This document shows, in pieces, positions 27,739 to 37,517 of a stretch of DNA of 64,000 bases (its first letter is position 1; each line of letters starts with the position of its first letter). The translations under genes were made by a program, and so were the position numbers. The stretch is taken from contig NZ_PDNW01000002.1 of NCBI RefSeq assembly GCF_002849655.1, positions 1 to 64,000 on the forward strand, in the 5' to 3' direction. Source of the DNA: Pollutimonas subterranea (lineage in GTDB: Bacteria; Pseudomonadota; Gammaproteobacteria; Burkholderiales; Burkholderiaceae_B). The notes beneath the pieces are model-generated. The model searched no databases. It saw only the letters and a list, made by a program, of their open reading frames with translations, and was not told the DNA's origin.

Positions 27739-28865
27739 GATGGCAGTACCGTCGCGCCGTCGCTGCACCAGCTTGCAAACACTTGATCGTCCAGAGCAGG
27801 AGCATCGGCTTGCGAAAGAACAAGGCTGGGTACCATTGCTTCGACGATCAGTCCTGAGTCAAGCCGGATCTGGTAGCGCGCATAGCTGCCCATCCAGGCC
27901 ACATGGCTGACGACGCCGCGCCCCCAGTTGGATTCGGATTCCGGCTGCTCCCGCAGAACCTGTATGTGTTCGGGGCGGACCGAAACATGGACTTCCATGC
28001 CGAGAGGCTCGCTGATGCCATGGTTCACATACAAAGGGCGCGAAAGATCGCCGCTTTCAATAAGGACATGGTCGGGCTCATCGACCACTATCGTTCCGGT
28101 AAACAGATTGGTGTTCCCGATAAAGCCGGCTACAAAGCGGGAGTTCGGAAAGGTGTAGACGTCTTGTGGCGTGCCGTATTGGACGATCTGGCCCTCCGAC
28201 ATGACCGCCAGGCGATGCGCCATGGTCATGGCTTCTTCCTGATCGTGTGTCACCATGATGCAGGTAACGCCGACATCATCCAATATTCTGGCCAGCTCAA
28301 TCTGGGTTTTCTGCCGGATTTGCTTGTCGAGCGCCGACATGGGTTCATCGAGCAGCAACAGCTTGGGTCGCTTGACCAGGCTGCGTGCCAGGGCGACCCG
28401 CTGTTGCTGGCCGCCGGAAAGCTGCTGCGGCTTGCGCCGGGCATAGCCGGCCATCTGAACAAGATCCAGTACGTCGAAGACACGATCGTGGATTTCGTTC
28501 TTGGGTACGCCCTCTTGCTTGAGGCCAAAGGCCACATTCGCCTCGACAGTCATATGCGGAAAGAGCGCATAAGACTGAAACATCATGTTGACCGGCCGGC
28601 GGTAGGGAGGCAGGTCGGTGATGTCTTCGTTGTCAAGGTAAATGCGCCCCGAGCTTGGCTGTTCGAAGCCGGCCAACATGCGCAGCAACGTCGACTTTCC
28701 GCAGCCCGAACTACCCAGCAAGGCAAACATCTCGTGGCGGCGCACCGAAAGATTGACAGATTGCACAGCCACGGTGTCGCCAAATATTTTGACGACATCC
28801 TCGACGCGCACAAACTCATCGGCATCCCCCGACCACGACGGAACGACAGGGCGAGCATCCGGCAT
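27735..28865 (-). CDS. potG: Putrescine ABC transporter ATP-binding protein PotG
   Basis: 376 aa. Walker A GSSGCGKST, signature LSGGQQQR, Walker B LLLLDEPMSALD, H-loop VTHDQEEAMTMAHR, then a TOBE regulatory domain in the last 100 residues (MEVHVSVRPEHIQVL). Drives putrescine import. It begins 4 bp after potF ends and overlaps potH. Assignment to putrescine rather than another polyamine rests on the PotF-type binding protein and gene order. Confidence 0.92.
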   Translation of the reverse strand: MPDARPVVPSWSGDADEFVRVEDVVKIFGDTVAVQSVNLSVRRHEMFALLGSSGCGKSTLLRMLAGFEQPSSGRIYLDNEDITDLPPYRRPVNMMFQSYALFPHMTVEANVAFGLKQEGVPKNEIHDRVFDVLDLVQMAGYARRKPQQLSGGQQQRVALARSLVKRPKLLLLDEPMSALDKQIRQKTQIELARILDDVGVTCIMVTHDQEEAMTMAHRLAVMSEGQIVQYGTPQDVYTFPNSRFVAGFIGNTNLFTGTIVVDEPDHVLIESGDLSRPLYVNHGISEPLGMEVHVSVRPEHIQVLREQPESESNWGRGVVSHVAWMGSYARYQIRLDSGLIVEAMVPSLVLSQADAPALDDQVFASWCSDGATVLPS

Positions 28866-28869
28866 ACGA

Positions 28870-29970
28870 CTACCTTCCCGATTTCAGTTCGGCCCACATG
28901 CGGGTTTGCAGACGCATGATGGCCAGAGGCTGTGGCTTGATGACGTACAAGGTCTTGGCAACCTCGGGCGCCGGGTAGATCATGGGATTATCGGCAACGT
29001 CCTTGACCACGTACTTGCGAGCCTCTTTGTTGGCATTCGGGTAGAACATGGTGTTGGTGATTGCCGCGTGCACCTGCGGCGTTTCAATGTAATTGATGAA
29101 CGCATGTGCTTCATCGACATTGGCAGCGCCCTTGGGGATGGCCATGGTATCGAACCAGGCCGGCGCCCCACCCTGCGGAATGAAATAATCGACGCTGTAG
29201 TCCTTGCCCGCTTCGCGGGCACGATTCCGTGCAATCATCACATCGCCGGAAAATCCATACACCATGCATAGATCGCCGCCCGCCAATTCATCGATATAAC
29301 CGGATGAACTGAACTGCCGGATGTAGGGCCGTATGGTCTTCAATAGCTCGAGCGCCTGACGGTAGTCGTCGGGCTGGCTGCTGTTGGGATCCTTGCCCAG
29401 GTAGTGCAATACCGCCGGGAAAACCTGAGCCGCTTCGTCTAGCACGGAAATACCGCAAGCCTTCAGCTTTTCCGCGTTCTCGGGTTTGAACAACATGTCC
29501 CAACTGTTCAGGGGCGCGTCCTTGCCCATGATCTCCTGGACCTTGCTGACGTTATAACCCAGACCGTTGGTGCCGTATCCCCACGGAACCAGGTATTGAT
29601 TTCCCGGATCGACCGACGCGACCAGATCCATCAGGTCTTGATCGAGAAATTTCCAGTTGGGGATCTTCGACTTGTCCAGTTTCTGGAACAGGCCGCCTTC
29701 AATCTGGCGCGCCGCATAATGCGTAGAGGGAACCACGACGTCGTAACCCGATTTACCTGTGAGCAGCTTGGCCTGCAGGGTGTCGTTGCTATCGTACACA
29801 TCGTAGCGCACCTGTATGCCGGTAGCTTCCTGGAAACCGGAAATCGTATCGGGAGCGGTATATTCCGCCCAGTTGTAGACGTTGACCACCTTGCCTTGCG
29901 CCCATGTTGACGACAGTCCCGTCAACAGTGCCGTGCCCAGTAGCAACTGTTTCGCCATGCTGAATTTCAT
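28870..29970 (-). CDS. potF: Putrescine-binding periplasmic protein PotF
   Basis: 366 aa. A signal peptide MKFSMAKQLLLGTALLTG ends near TWA/QG; the mature protein starts VVNVYNWAEYTAPDTI, the PotD/PotF signature, with YDVYDSNDTLQAKLLTG and GYDVVVPS following. Binds putrescine in the periplasm and delivers it to PotGHI. The ATG at 29970 has GGAGG five bases upstream; the open frame back to 30252 is not coding. A terminator-like hairpin separates it from kdkA, so the pot operon probably has its own promoter in 29971-29998, not identified by eye. Confidence 0.93.
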   Translation of the reverse strand: MKFSMAKQLLLGTALLTGLSSTWAQGKVVNVYNWAEYTAPDTISGFQEATGIQVRYDVYDSNDTLQAKLLTGKSGYDVVVPSTHYAARQIEGGLFQKLDKSKIPNWKFLDQDLMDLVASVDPGNQYLVPWGYGTNGLGYNVSKVQEIMGKDAPLNSWDMLFKPENAEKLKACGISVLDEAAQVFPAVLHYLGKDPNSSQPDDYRQALELLKTIRPYIRQFSSSGYIDELAGGDLCMVYGFSGDVMIARNRAREAGKDYSVDYFIPQGGAPAWFDTMAIPKGAANVDEAHAFINYIETPQVHAAITNTMFYPNANKEARKYVVKDVADNPMIYPAPEVAKTLYVIKPQPLAIMRLQTRMWAELKSGR

Positions 29971-29998
29971 TGCGGCCTCCACAGACAATACAAACAGC

Positions 29999-30025
29999 GA
30001 AAAGGCATGATGATAATGCCTTTTC
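29999..30025 (-). terminator. Terminator-like hairpin between kdkA and potF
   Basis: GAAAAGGCAT (29999-30008) and ATGCCTTTTC (30016-30025) form a perfect 10-bp stem with a 7-nt loop; the 3' arm ends in TTTT. It sits just after the kdkA stop and just before the potF ribosome site, the place to isolate the two transcripts. Confidence 0.6.
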
Positions 30026-30037
30026 AGGCCGGATTGG

Positions 30038-30754
30038 CTAGAGTATGCCTTTGGTGCGCGCAAGAAGCGCGTAGGCACGGCTGAGTTCGTCCCACCAAAG
30101 CACTCCGGCTGTATCCGCCACCTTTTCCAGTGAACGGCGCAAGCGCAAAAGATTGGCTTGCCGACGCTCCAGCGACAAATCCTGGCGATGGCATTTGTCA
30201 AAGTCGATGATCCAGACTTTTCCGGCTTCATCGACCAGAATATTGTAGGCATTCAGGTCGGAGTGCCAGACTCCCGCTTCGTGCATGGCATAGATAGCGC
30301 CGGCCACCGCCTTGTGGCTGGCCTGTTCAAGAACGCTTACCAAAGGCAGCACGCCGGGTATTCTCTCGACCAGAATGGCAGCACGGTAGCTGAGGCCATG
30401 TCGCCAGTATGCGGCGGCAATCGGCCGCGGCACGGCTAGGCCCTGCACCACCATGGATTGCAAAAGATCGAACTCGGCAAAGGAGCGTGTTGCGGAGGCG
30501 CCGGTCCAGAAATAGCGATCGGCATTGATGCGAGCCATCAGGCCGCCGCGCCGATAATGGCGCAACACGCCGGATCCAAACTCCCCTTTTACGAACCAGG
30601 CGGCCTGGCGTCCGCCCTGGCTGACCGCCTCCGCCTCAAGCTGCGCGCTCGAAGGATCAAAAAGAAACGGCCCTGGCAAAGAAATACGGCTGGCATCATA
30701 GCGCACGCAACCTGCCTCGATAGGCATATCAAGCGGACGAACGTCCTGGCTCAT
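30038..30754 (-). CDS. kdkA: 3-deoxy-D-manno-octulosonic acid (Kdo) kinase
   Basis: 238 aa of the Kdo/WaaP protein-kinase-like family. GGLMARINADRYFWTGASATRSFAEFDLL holds the lysine-loop region; catalytic WHSDLNAYNILVD (H-x-D-L-N-x2-N) and DFDK motifs are intact. KdkA phosphorylates the 4-position of the single Kdo on lipid A precursor in bacteria such as Haemophilus and Bordetella. The ATG at 30754 overlaps the permease stop as ATGA; the open frame to 30916 is inside that gene. It fits functionally with msbA and the glycan cluster elsewhere in the window. Confidence 0.88.
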   Translation of the reverse strand: MSQDVRPLDMPIEAGCVRYDASRISLPGPFLFDPSSAQLEAEAVSQGGRQAAWFVKGEFGSGVLRHYRRGGLMARINADRYFWTGASATRSFAEFDLLQSMVVQGLAVPRPIAAAYWRHGLSYRAAILVERIPGVLPLVSVLEQASHKAVAGAIYAMHEAGVWHSDLNAYNILVDEAGKVWIIDFDKCHRQDLSLERRQANLLRLRRSLEKVADTAGVLWWDELSRAYALLARTKGIL

Positions 30755-33255
30755 ACAACCTCCCGCAGCGATACCAGAGGCGGGGTCTTCAACACGCCTG
30801 ACAGCGTCATGCTGCCGCCTATGACCGACGCCAATACGCCGACTCCCACGCCTGCGGCCCATGGCCACCACGATAGCGTCAGGGTGAAATCGAAAACCTG
30901 CAGCGCCAGCACCCATGCTACGCCCACCGCGCCGAATGCCGCCAGCAATCCGGCCATGCCTCCCAGAACAACCAGCTCGATGCGCAGCGCTGAAGCCAGC
31001 TGGCGTCCGCTGGCGCCCAAGGCCCGTAGAACGGCCACTTCATGCATGCGCTCGTCGCGTGTCGAGAACAAGGCCGCGCCCAACACCAGAATTCCGGCGG
31101 CCACCGTAAAGAGGAATAACAACTGCACGGCCTGCACGACCTGGTCGAGCACGTGCTGTACCTGTCCCAGTATCGATCCCACATCGAATACGGTGAGGTT
31201 GGGAAAGCGGCTCAGCAATTCCTGTGTAAGCCGCGTATCGCTTGAGGGCACATGCATGGACGTGATGAAGGTCGCGGGTGCGCCTTCCAGGGCAAGTGGT
31301 GTCATGATGGCGAAGAAATTGGCCTGGAAGGAGTCCCATTTGACCTCGCGCACCCCGCTTACCGTGACTTCCGTGGGGCGTCCTGCAACCTCGAAGGTAA
31401 GCCGGTCGTTGACGGCTATGCCCAGCGATTCGGCAAGCCCGCTTTCCAGCGAAACCTCGGCCTTCGTTGGGTCCAGCCAGCGTCCGTGCACGATCTCGTT
31501 ACTGGACGGCAATGTTTCTGTATAGGAGAGATTGAATTCGCGATCGACCAGACGCTTGGCGCGGTCATCGTCATAGTTGTCCGGATTCACCGGCTTTTGA
31601 TTGATGGCAAGCAAGCGTCCTCGAACCATGGGCGAAAGCACGGGATCGGGGATGCCTGCCTGCTTGAGGCGTGCCGACACGGCCACGCGCTGATCCGGCT
31701 GAATATTGATGAGAAAGGTATTGGGCGCATCCGCGGGCAAGGTGCTTTGCCAGCCTTGCAATAAATCGGTGCGCGTAATGGCCAGCAGCAGCAATATCAT
31801 CAAGCCCATGGCCAGGGAACAAAGTTGCGTCACGGTGAGACCGCGGCGGCGTACCATGCCGGCCAACGCAAAGCGCAGCGTCGGATATCCCCGGACGCGA
31901 TGCCGCAGCATGGCCAGGACTCGCAACAAGCCGTATGCCAGCGCTGCGAAAGCCAGGAATGCGGCCAGGAAGCCCAGCGACACCACGACGCTCAGGCGCA
32001 AGTCGCCGGATATCCATACGATAAGCAGGAAGAAAGCGGTCAGGCCGACGATACGGGAAGGCCAGCGCCGCATCAGCGCCATGGATGCGTCGCGACGCAA
32101 GACGCGCGCGGGGGGAACCTGCCGCAAGGATGCCAGCGGCGGCAAGGCAAAACCCAGCAGCAATAGCAGCCCGGTTACGAGCCCCTGCAGCGCAGGCTGC
32201 CATGATGCCTGCGGCAGACGTGTATCGAGCCATGCCGTCACCACAGCGACCAGCCCCTGGTGCACCGCATAGCCGACCAAGGCGCCGAGTGCCGAGGCAA
32301 TCAAGGCCAATAGCAGGAATTCCGTCCACAGCAATATACTTAATTGCGATTTACTGGCTCCCAGGCAACGCATGATGGCAATGCCGTCCTGGTGGCGCAG
32401 GCTGAACCTGCGCGCCGCCAATGCAACCGCGACGGCCGCTATCATGACCGTCAGCAAAGCGACCAGAACCAGGAACTGGTTCGCGCGAACCAGCGCCCGC
32501 TGGATTTCTGGACGGTTGGATTCAATCGTCACCAGCTTCTGCCCGCGCATCAATTGGCTGTCCAGCCACGATTCATAGGTGGCAACGGCTACGGGATCGC
32601 CTGCGATCATCAATTGGTAGGATATCCGGCTGCCCGGTGCAACCAGGCCGGTGGCGGGCAAATCAGCCTGGCTGATCATCAGTCGCGGCGCAACGTTGAC
32701 AAATTGCATACCGCGATCCGGCTCATAGGAAATTACCTTGGCAACTGTCATGGTGGCATCACCGACAGACAGCGCATCACCTATGGCTATGCCGAGCAAA
32801 CTAAGCAATTGCGCGTCCACCCAGACGGTTCCCGGTTCGGGCGGCTGGCGCAGCAGTTCCCCGGTTCCGGCAGCCGTATCGGCCAGGCGCAGCTGGCCAC
32901 GCAGGGGGTAACCGGGCGATACGGCCTTGAGCGAGACCAGCTGGGCGCCCTCGCCGTTGCTTACCATGGATGGGAATTGCTGCGTGGTGGCGGTGGCCAG
33001 ATGCAAGTCGGCTGCCTTATCGATAAATCGATCGGGAATGGCTTCATCGGCCTGGATGACAAGATCGCCACCGAGCATTTGTGCGGAATCGCGCTGCAGT
33101 GCGCGCCCTACCCGGTCGGCGAGAAAGCCCACGCTGGTTACCGCCGACACGGCAATAATCAGTGCCAGCATCAGCAGGCGGATTTCTCCAGAGTGCCAAT
33201 CGCGTCGTAGCGCGCGCACTCCTAGCCGAATGTCGGGAAATCTGCTTGGACGCAT
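30751..33255 (-). CDS. Large FtsX-domain ABC permease (YbbP-like)
   Basis: 834 aa. One N-terminal helix (about 25-45), a periplasmic domain to about 255, four helices with an FtsX core (FLVLVALLTVMIAAVAVALAAR), a second periplasmic domain about 500-690, and a final FtsX block (LLFLFTVAAGILVLGAALFS...RALGASGRQL). This double FtsX layout is that of YbbP, paired in other bacteria with the ATPase YbbA. No ATPase gene adjoins it in this window. Substrate unknown; the family acts on lipids, lipoproteins or toxins. The stop overlaps kdkA by ATGA, so the two are translationally coupled. Confidence 0.8.
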   Translation of the reverse strand: MRPSRFPDIRLGVRALRRDWHSGEIRLLMLALIIAVSAVTSVGFLADRVGRALQRDSAQMLGGDLVIQADEAIPDRFIDKAADLHLATATTQQFPSMVSNGEGAQLVSLKAVSPGYPLRGQLRLADTAAGTGELLRQPPEPGTVWVDAQLLSLLGIAIGDALSVGDATMTVAKVISYEPDRGMQFVNVAPRLMISQADLPATGLVAPGSRISYQLMIAGDPVAVATYESWLDSQLMRGQKLVTIESNRPEIQRALVRANQFLVLVALLTVMIAAVAVALAARRFSLRHQDGIAIMRCLGASKSQLSILLWTEFLLLALIASALGALVGYAVHQGLVAVVTAWLDTRLPQASWQPALQGLVTGLLLLLGFALPPLASLRQVPPARVLRRDASMALMRRWPSRIVGLTAFFLLIVWISGDLRLSVVVSLGFLAAFLAFAALAYGLLRVLAMLRHRVRGYPTLRFALAGMVRRRGLTVTQLCSLAMGLMILLLLAITRTDLLQGWQSTLPADAPNTFLINIQPDQRVAVSARLKQAGIPDPVLSPMVRGRLLAINQKPVNPDNYDDDRAKRLVDREFNLSYTETLPSSNEIVHGRWLDPTKAEVSLESGLAESLGIAVNDRLTFEVAGRPTEVTVSGVREVKWDSFQANFFAIMTPLALEGAPATFITSMHVPSSDTRLTQELLSRFPNLTVFDVGSILGQVQHVLDQVVQAVQLLFLFTVAAGILVLGAALFSTRDERMHEVAVLRALGASGRQLASALRIELVVLGGMAGLLAAFGAVGVAWVLALQVFDFTLTLSWWPWAAGVGVGVLASVIGGSMTLSGVLKTPPLVSLREVV

Positions 33256-33259
33256 GATG

Positions 33260-34039
33260 TCAGGCCTTTATCAACAACAAAACCATGATAACCAGAAGCA
33301 TACAGGCAAAGGTCAGTTTCAATCGCGGTTCCGGCAAGGAATAGGCCAGCCTCACTCCGTAGGGCACCAGGAAAATACTGCCCATCGCCATCGGTATTCC
33401 TATTGCCCAGTCAGCCTGCCCATGCGCGGCGTACGCGAACAGGGCCACAAAGGTTCCGGGTATGACCATGGTAAGCGCCAAGGCTTGCGCGCCAGTCTGG
33501 GTCAGGCGAAACACAGTCGTGAGTATCGGGACGGCCAGGACCGAACCGCCCACACCGAAGATGCCTCCAGCCAGACCCGCGATAGTGCCTATCAGGGCAA
33601 ACCAGCCTTTATGGAATTCTTCAACACTGCGCCGCGGCTTTTGTGGCGGGCCTTGTTGCCCCGAACGCCGGCTTTGGTAAAGATAGAATATGGCAATGGC
33701 CAGTACGAAGCCGGCATAGGTGCGGCGCAGCATCATCGGATCTATGCCCAGGGCGATCTGCGCACCGATCCAGGTGAAAACGATAGAGCTTGCGGCCCCG
33801 GCCGCGGCGGCCTGCAAATTGATCTTCGCTTTCTGGTTGTACTTGCGCACCGTCATGAGCACGGCAGGCAGCACCATGATCAGGGCCGTCCCTTGCGCCG
33901 CCTGTTGGTCCATGTCGAGGATTAATCCCAGCAATGGAATGGCAAGCAGGCCTCCGCCTATCCCAAGTACTCCACCTGCGAAACCAATCAAGGCGCCCGC
34001 GGCCAGGCAAGCCAAAACTACTCCATACCACTCCAACAC
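33260..34039 (-). CDS. TauE/SafE family membrane exporter
   Basis: 259 aa with about eight membrane helices. Two internal repeats carry the family glycine motif: GFAGGVLGIGGGLLAIPLL (N-half) and GLAGGIFGVGGSVLAVPIL (C-half). Members move sulfite, sulfoacetate or other organic anions; the substrate here is not indicated. It begins with GTG (34039) behind AAAGGGG, about 6 nt away. It ends 4 bp before the large permease begins and starts 14 bp after radA ends, all on one strand. Confidence 0.8.
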   Translation of the reverse strand: MLEWYGVVLACLAAGALIGFAGGVLGIGGGLLAIPLLGLILDMDQQAAQGTALIMVLPAVLMTVRKYNQKAKINLQAAAAGAASSIVFTWIGAQIALGIDPMMLRRTYAGFVLAIAIFYLYQSRRSGQQGPPQKPRRSVEEFHKGWFALIGTIAGLAGGIFGVGGSVLAVPILTTVFRLTQTGAQALALTMVIPGTFVALFAYAAHGQADWAIGIPMAMGSIFLVPYGVRLAYSLPEPRLKLTFACMLLVIMVLLLIKA

Positions 34040-34053
34040 AATACCCCTTTAGA

Positions 34054-35406
34054 CTAGCGCAAACGCTCGATCGCGGATTCTACGCGGTCTACCGCCCATA
34101 TTTCGAGCCCCTCTATGGGCTGCTTGGGTGCATTGGCCTTGGGAATTAAGGCAACACTGAATCCCAGCTTGGCGGCCTCTTTGAGGCGTTCCTGCCCTCG
34201 CGGGGCGGGACGGATCTCGCCAGCCAGGCCCACTTCGCCAAAAACGATCAGTCCTTTGGGCAGGGATCGATCACGCAACGACGACACAATGGCAAGCAGG
34301 ACCGCCAGGTCGGCGGCCGGTTCGGTAATCTTCACGCCACCGACGGCATTGACGAAGACGTCCTGGTCGAACGTAACAACCCCCGCGTGGCGATGGAGCA
34401 CCGCCAGCAGCATGGCCAACCGCGTACCTTCCAGCCCTACGGACAAACGCCGCGGATTCGGTACGTGGGCGGTATCGACCAGCGCCTGGATTTCCACCAG
34501 CAGGGGCCGCGTTCCTTCCTGTGTCGCCATGACGCAGGAGCCGGCGACGTCTTGCGCGTGTTGCGAAAGAAACAGGGCCGAAGGGTTGGCTACCCCACGC
34601 AGGCCGCGATCGGTCATGGCAAAGACGCCCAATTCATTGACAGCACCGAAGCGATTCTTGAACGCCCGCACCAGCCGGAATGAGGAATGGGTGTCACCCT
34701 CGAAATACAACACCGTGTCCACGATATGTTCGAGAACCCGCGGTCCGGCCAGGGTGCCGTCCTTGGTGACGTGCCCGATCAGAACAATGGTGATTCCTGT
34801 CTGCTTGGCCATGCGCGTCAGCTGTGCCGCACATTCCCGTACCTGCGACACGGAGCCGGGCGCAGCGCTTAATTCGCTGGAATACAAGGTCTGGATGGAG
34901 TCGATGACCGCCACGCTGGGGCGCTGTTCAACCAGAGCAGCCATGATGGCTTCGAGACGGATTTCGGCAAGCAGATCTACGTCGCCCGTTGCCAGCTCGA
35001 GCCGTCTCGCCCGCAAGGCAACCTGCTCAGCGGACTCTTCCCCCGTTACATACAGCACCTTGACCGCATGCGAAAGCGATACCAGCGCCTGCAGCAACAG
35101 CGTGGATTTTCCGATGCCCGGGTCGCCGCCGATAAGGACGACAGCACCCTTGACCAGTCCGCCACCCAAAACGCGATCGAATTCGCTGATGCCCGTGGGC
35201 TGACGCGGCAATTCGCGCGCCTCGATCTCAGCCAGGCTGCGTATTGGGCTGCTCCCGGCCAGCGGCGCAAACCGGTGCGCCGACACGCCCGGGTCGCGCG
35301 ATTCCTGCAAGGTATTCCAGGCATTGCAATGGGGGCACTTGCCTTCCCATTTGGGGCAGCTTCCCCCGCATTCGCTGCAAACGAATAAAGTTTTAATCTT
35401 GGCCAT
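34054..35406 (-). CDS. radA: DNA repair protein RadA
   Basis: 450 aa. A four-cysteine zinc finger opens the protein (CSECGG...CPHC), Walker A GGDPGIGKST follows near 95, the RadA-specific KNRFGAVNELGVF motif lies near 255, and a Lon-like P domain closes it. RadA is a RecA-related ATPase that drives branch migration during recombinational repair. Its length and motif order are standard. Confidence 0.96.
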   Translation of the reverse strand: MAKIKTLFVCSECGGSCPKWEGKCPHCNAWNTLQESRDPGVSAHRFAPLAGSSPIRSLAEIEARELPRQPTGISEFDRVLGGGLVKGAVVLIGGDPGIGKSTLLLQALVSLSHAVKVLYVTGEESAEQVALRARRLELATGDVDLLAEIRLEAIMAALVEQRPSVAVIDSIQTLYSSELSAAPGSVSQVRECAAQLTRMAKQTGITIVLIGHVTKDGTLAGPRVLEHIVDTVLYFEGDTHSSFRLVRAFKNRFGAVNELGVFAMTDRGLRGVANPSALFLSQHAQDVAGSCVMATQEGTRPLLVEIQALVDTAHVPNPRRLSVGLEGTRLAMLLAVLHRHAGVVTFDQDVFVNAVGGVKITEPAADLAVLLAIVSSLRDRSLPKGLIVFGEVGLAGEIRPAPRGQERLKEAAKLGFSVALIPKANAPKQPIEGLEIWAVDRVESAIERLR

Positions 35407-35434
35407 GCAGCGAGTTTAACCGGCGCAGCGTTTT

Positions 35435-36151
35435 CTACCGGCCGGCCAGGCTGCCGCCGCCGTCCACGCCCAGCACCTGGCCGGTAATGAAGCCGGCCTC
35501 GTCGCCGAGCAGGAAGGTGACCGCGGCGGCCACATCGGCAGGCTGGCCAAAACGGCCCATGGGTATGGAGCTGAGCGCCTTTTTTTCGGCCTCGCTGCCT
35601 GTGGCATGGCCAGCGCGAAACAGTTCAGTATCGACAGGCCCCGGCGATACCGCATTGACCGTAATACCGTAAGGTGCAAGTTCGAGCGCCCACGTTTTGG
35701 TACAACCGACAAGCGCGCTTTTCGCCGCGGAATAGCTGGTGCGATTGATCGCCCCATGCGTCACGCGGCTGCATATATTGACGATACGGCCGTCCCGGCG
35801 GGCTTTCATGGAAGGAACAAAGGTTTGCGTGACCTGAACGGCAACCCGGACATTCAGGTCGAAGACCTGATAAAGCGAAGCCAGGTCCACTTCGCCCAAG
35901 GGCTCGGGCATCACCAGGCCTACATTGTTCACCACGGCGTCAACGGGATACTTTTCACGTATGACTCGCAAGACATCCTCGGTTTCACCGGCATTGTGCA
36001 GGTCGCAGGAATACAGATACCCCGGGAAATCGATGTCCTGGGTGTGACGCGCCAGGCCGACCACATGACATCCCAGGTCGGCCAGCCGCCGGCTGATTGC
36101 CCACCCTATTCCCTTGGTGGCACCTGTTACCAATACACATTTGTCTTTCAC
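35435..36151 (-). CDS. Short-chain dehydrogenase/reductase (FabG-like)
   Basis: 238 aa classical SDR. NADP-site TGATKGIGWAI near the N-terminus, NNVG (NNAG-type), catalytic Ser in NICSRVTHG and Y-x3-K in SYSAAKSALVG, then PGPVDTELF. Substrate not evident; FabG-like length but no fatty-acid genes nearby. The start is a GTG at 36151 with AAAGGA six bases upstream; the open frame reaches 36184 (also GTG) but has no family support. It lies downstream of alr with a 90-bp gap holding a hairpin. Confidence 0.82.
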   Translation of the reverse strand: MKDKCVLVTGATKGIGWAISRRLADLGCHVVGLARHTQDIDFPGYLYSCDLHNAGETEDVLRVIREKYPVDAVVNNVGLVMPEPLGEVDLASLYQVFDLNVRVAVQVTQTFVPSMKARRDGRIVNICSRVTHGAINRTSYSAAKSALVGCTKTWALELAPYGITVNAVSPGPVDTELFRAGHATGSEAEKKALSSIPMGRFGQPADVAAAVTFLLGDEAGFITGQVLGVDGGGSLAGR

Positions 36152-36175
36152 GCGATTTCCTTTGAGCGTTCCTGG

Positions 36176-36200
36176 AGGGCCCACCCGCCGCGCGGGCCCT
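36176..36200. repeat. GC-rich inverted repeat between alr and the SDR gene
   Basis: AGGGCCC (36176-36182) and GGGCCCT (36194-36200) flank an 11-nt loop. Possible terminator of alr without a T-run, or a processing site if the two genes are co-transcribed. Confidence 0.35.
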
Positions 36201-36241
36201 TCGCAAGCACTGATTAAACTCCAATTTGGCCTTGCATACTG

Positions 36242-37372
36242 CTAAGAGATGACAATTTTGGGCACCCGGGCCGCCACGGCGCACAACAACTCGTAGCCTA
36301 TAGTCCCCGCCGCCTGGGCCACCTCATCGACTGAAGGACCCTCTTCGCCCCACAACACCACCGTCGAACCGTTATGGGCCTGAGGCACTGGAGTCAGATC
36401 GACCACCAGCATATCCATGGATACGCGACCGAGCAGACGGGTTCGCACACCATCGACGGCGACCGGTGTGCCGGTGCCCGCATGCCTGGGATAACCGTCG
36501 GCATAACCACAAGCCACCACGCCTATGCGCATCGAGCCACTGGACGTAAACGTGTGGCCATAGCCTATGGATCCGCCCGAAGGGATATCGCGCACGCTGA
36601 TCAGCCTGGATGACAGCGTCATGGCCGGGCGCAAGTCCAGGGAATCGGCCGATTTGCCGGCGAAAGGCGACGCGCCGTAGAGACAGATGCCGGGGCGGAC
36701 CCATTGCTCCTGGTCATCCGGGATGGACGACCAGACGCCGGGCGTCAAGGTAGCCGCCGAATTGCAAACGCTTACTCTGCCGGGCAAGCCCGTGGTGACG
36801 CGTTCAAACACCTGCAACTGCTGCCTCGTCACATCGGGATCGTCGTCCGCCCGGGCAAAGTGGGTCATTTTGCCCAGAGTGTTCACGAGACCTTCGGCTT
36901 GCATGGCCCGGGCCCGCTCGTACGCCGCAGGGTAATCGGCAGCCGAAAATCCAAGCCGGCTCATACCGGTATCAAGCTTCACGAACGCATCGATCGCCTG
37001 TTCGACGCGGGCTGAGGCCAGCATATCGAGCTGTTCCTGGCAGTGCAGGGTCGTGGCGATACGATAGCGGTCCATGAACGCGATATCCGAAGGTTCGAAA
37101 AAGCCCTCCAGCAGAAGGATCGGACCCGTCCATCCCGCCTCCCGGCATCGCAAGGCCTCGTCGAGATCCAGCATGGCCAGGCCGTCGGCTTCCTTGAAGC
37201 TCTGGATAGCGTTTTCAATGCCGTGCCCATACGCATTAGCCTTGATTACCGCCCAGACCTTGGGCCGCCTTCCGCCGGCCTTCCCGCTTATATCGCTTAA
37301 GCCTTGTGTAACGACGCGCAGATTATGACTGAGCGACGGCAACGAAATCGTCGCCGATATTGGACGTGGCAT
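36242..37372 (-). CDS. alr: Alanine racemase
   Basis: 376 aa fold-type III PLP enzyme. The PLP lysine lies in VWAVIKANAYGHG, the second catalytic base Tyr in GYGHTF, and the family motif LDTGMSRLGF is present. Converts L- to D-alanine for peptidoglycan. MPRPISATISL at 37372 is the start, with GGGAAAG upstream; the frame to 37477 is non-coding. Divergent from hpnC with about 160 bp between. Confidence 0.95.
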   Translation of the reverse strand: MPRPISATISLPSLSHNLRVVTQGLSDISGKAGGRRPKVWAVIKANAYGHGIENAIQSFKEADGLAMLDLDEALRCREAGWTGPILLLEGFFEPSDIAFMDRYRIATTLHCQEQLDMLASARVEQAIDAFVKLDTGMSRLGFSAADYPAAYERARAMQAEGLVNTLGKMTHFARADDDPDVTRQQLQVFERVTTGLPGRVSVCNSAATLTPGVWSSIPDDQEQWVRPGICLYGASPFAGKSADSLDLRPAMTLSSRLISVRDIPSGGSIGYGHTFTSSGSMRIGVVACGYADGYPRHAGTGTPVAVDGVRTRLLGRVSMDMLVVDLTPVPQAHNGSTVVLWGEEGPSVDEVAQAAGTIGYELLCAVAARVPKIVIS

Positions 37373-37517
37373 GATTCTTTCCCAAAGACCAAGATAAAGC
37401 AGCGCAAAGACGTGAATGGTACGACTATGAGGCGAGCCCATGCAACTCGAACGCAGCCGCAGTACCAGCCATGGCATGCGTCAGCGTACGAAGGGACCAA
37501 CAGCGAAGGCCATGTCT

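Noticed and set aside
29971-30252. 94-residue N-terminal extension of PotF
   Set aside because: The signal peptide and GGAGG ribosome site fix the start at 29970.
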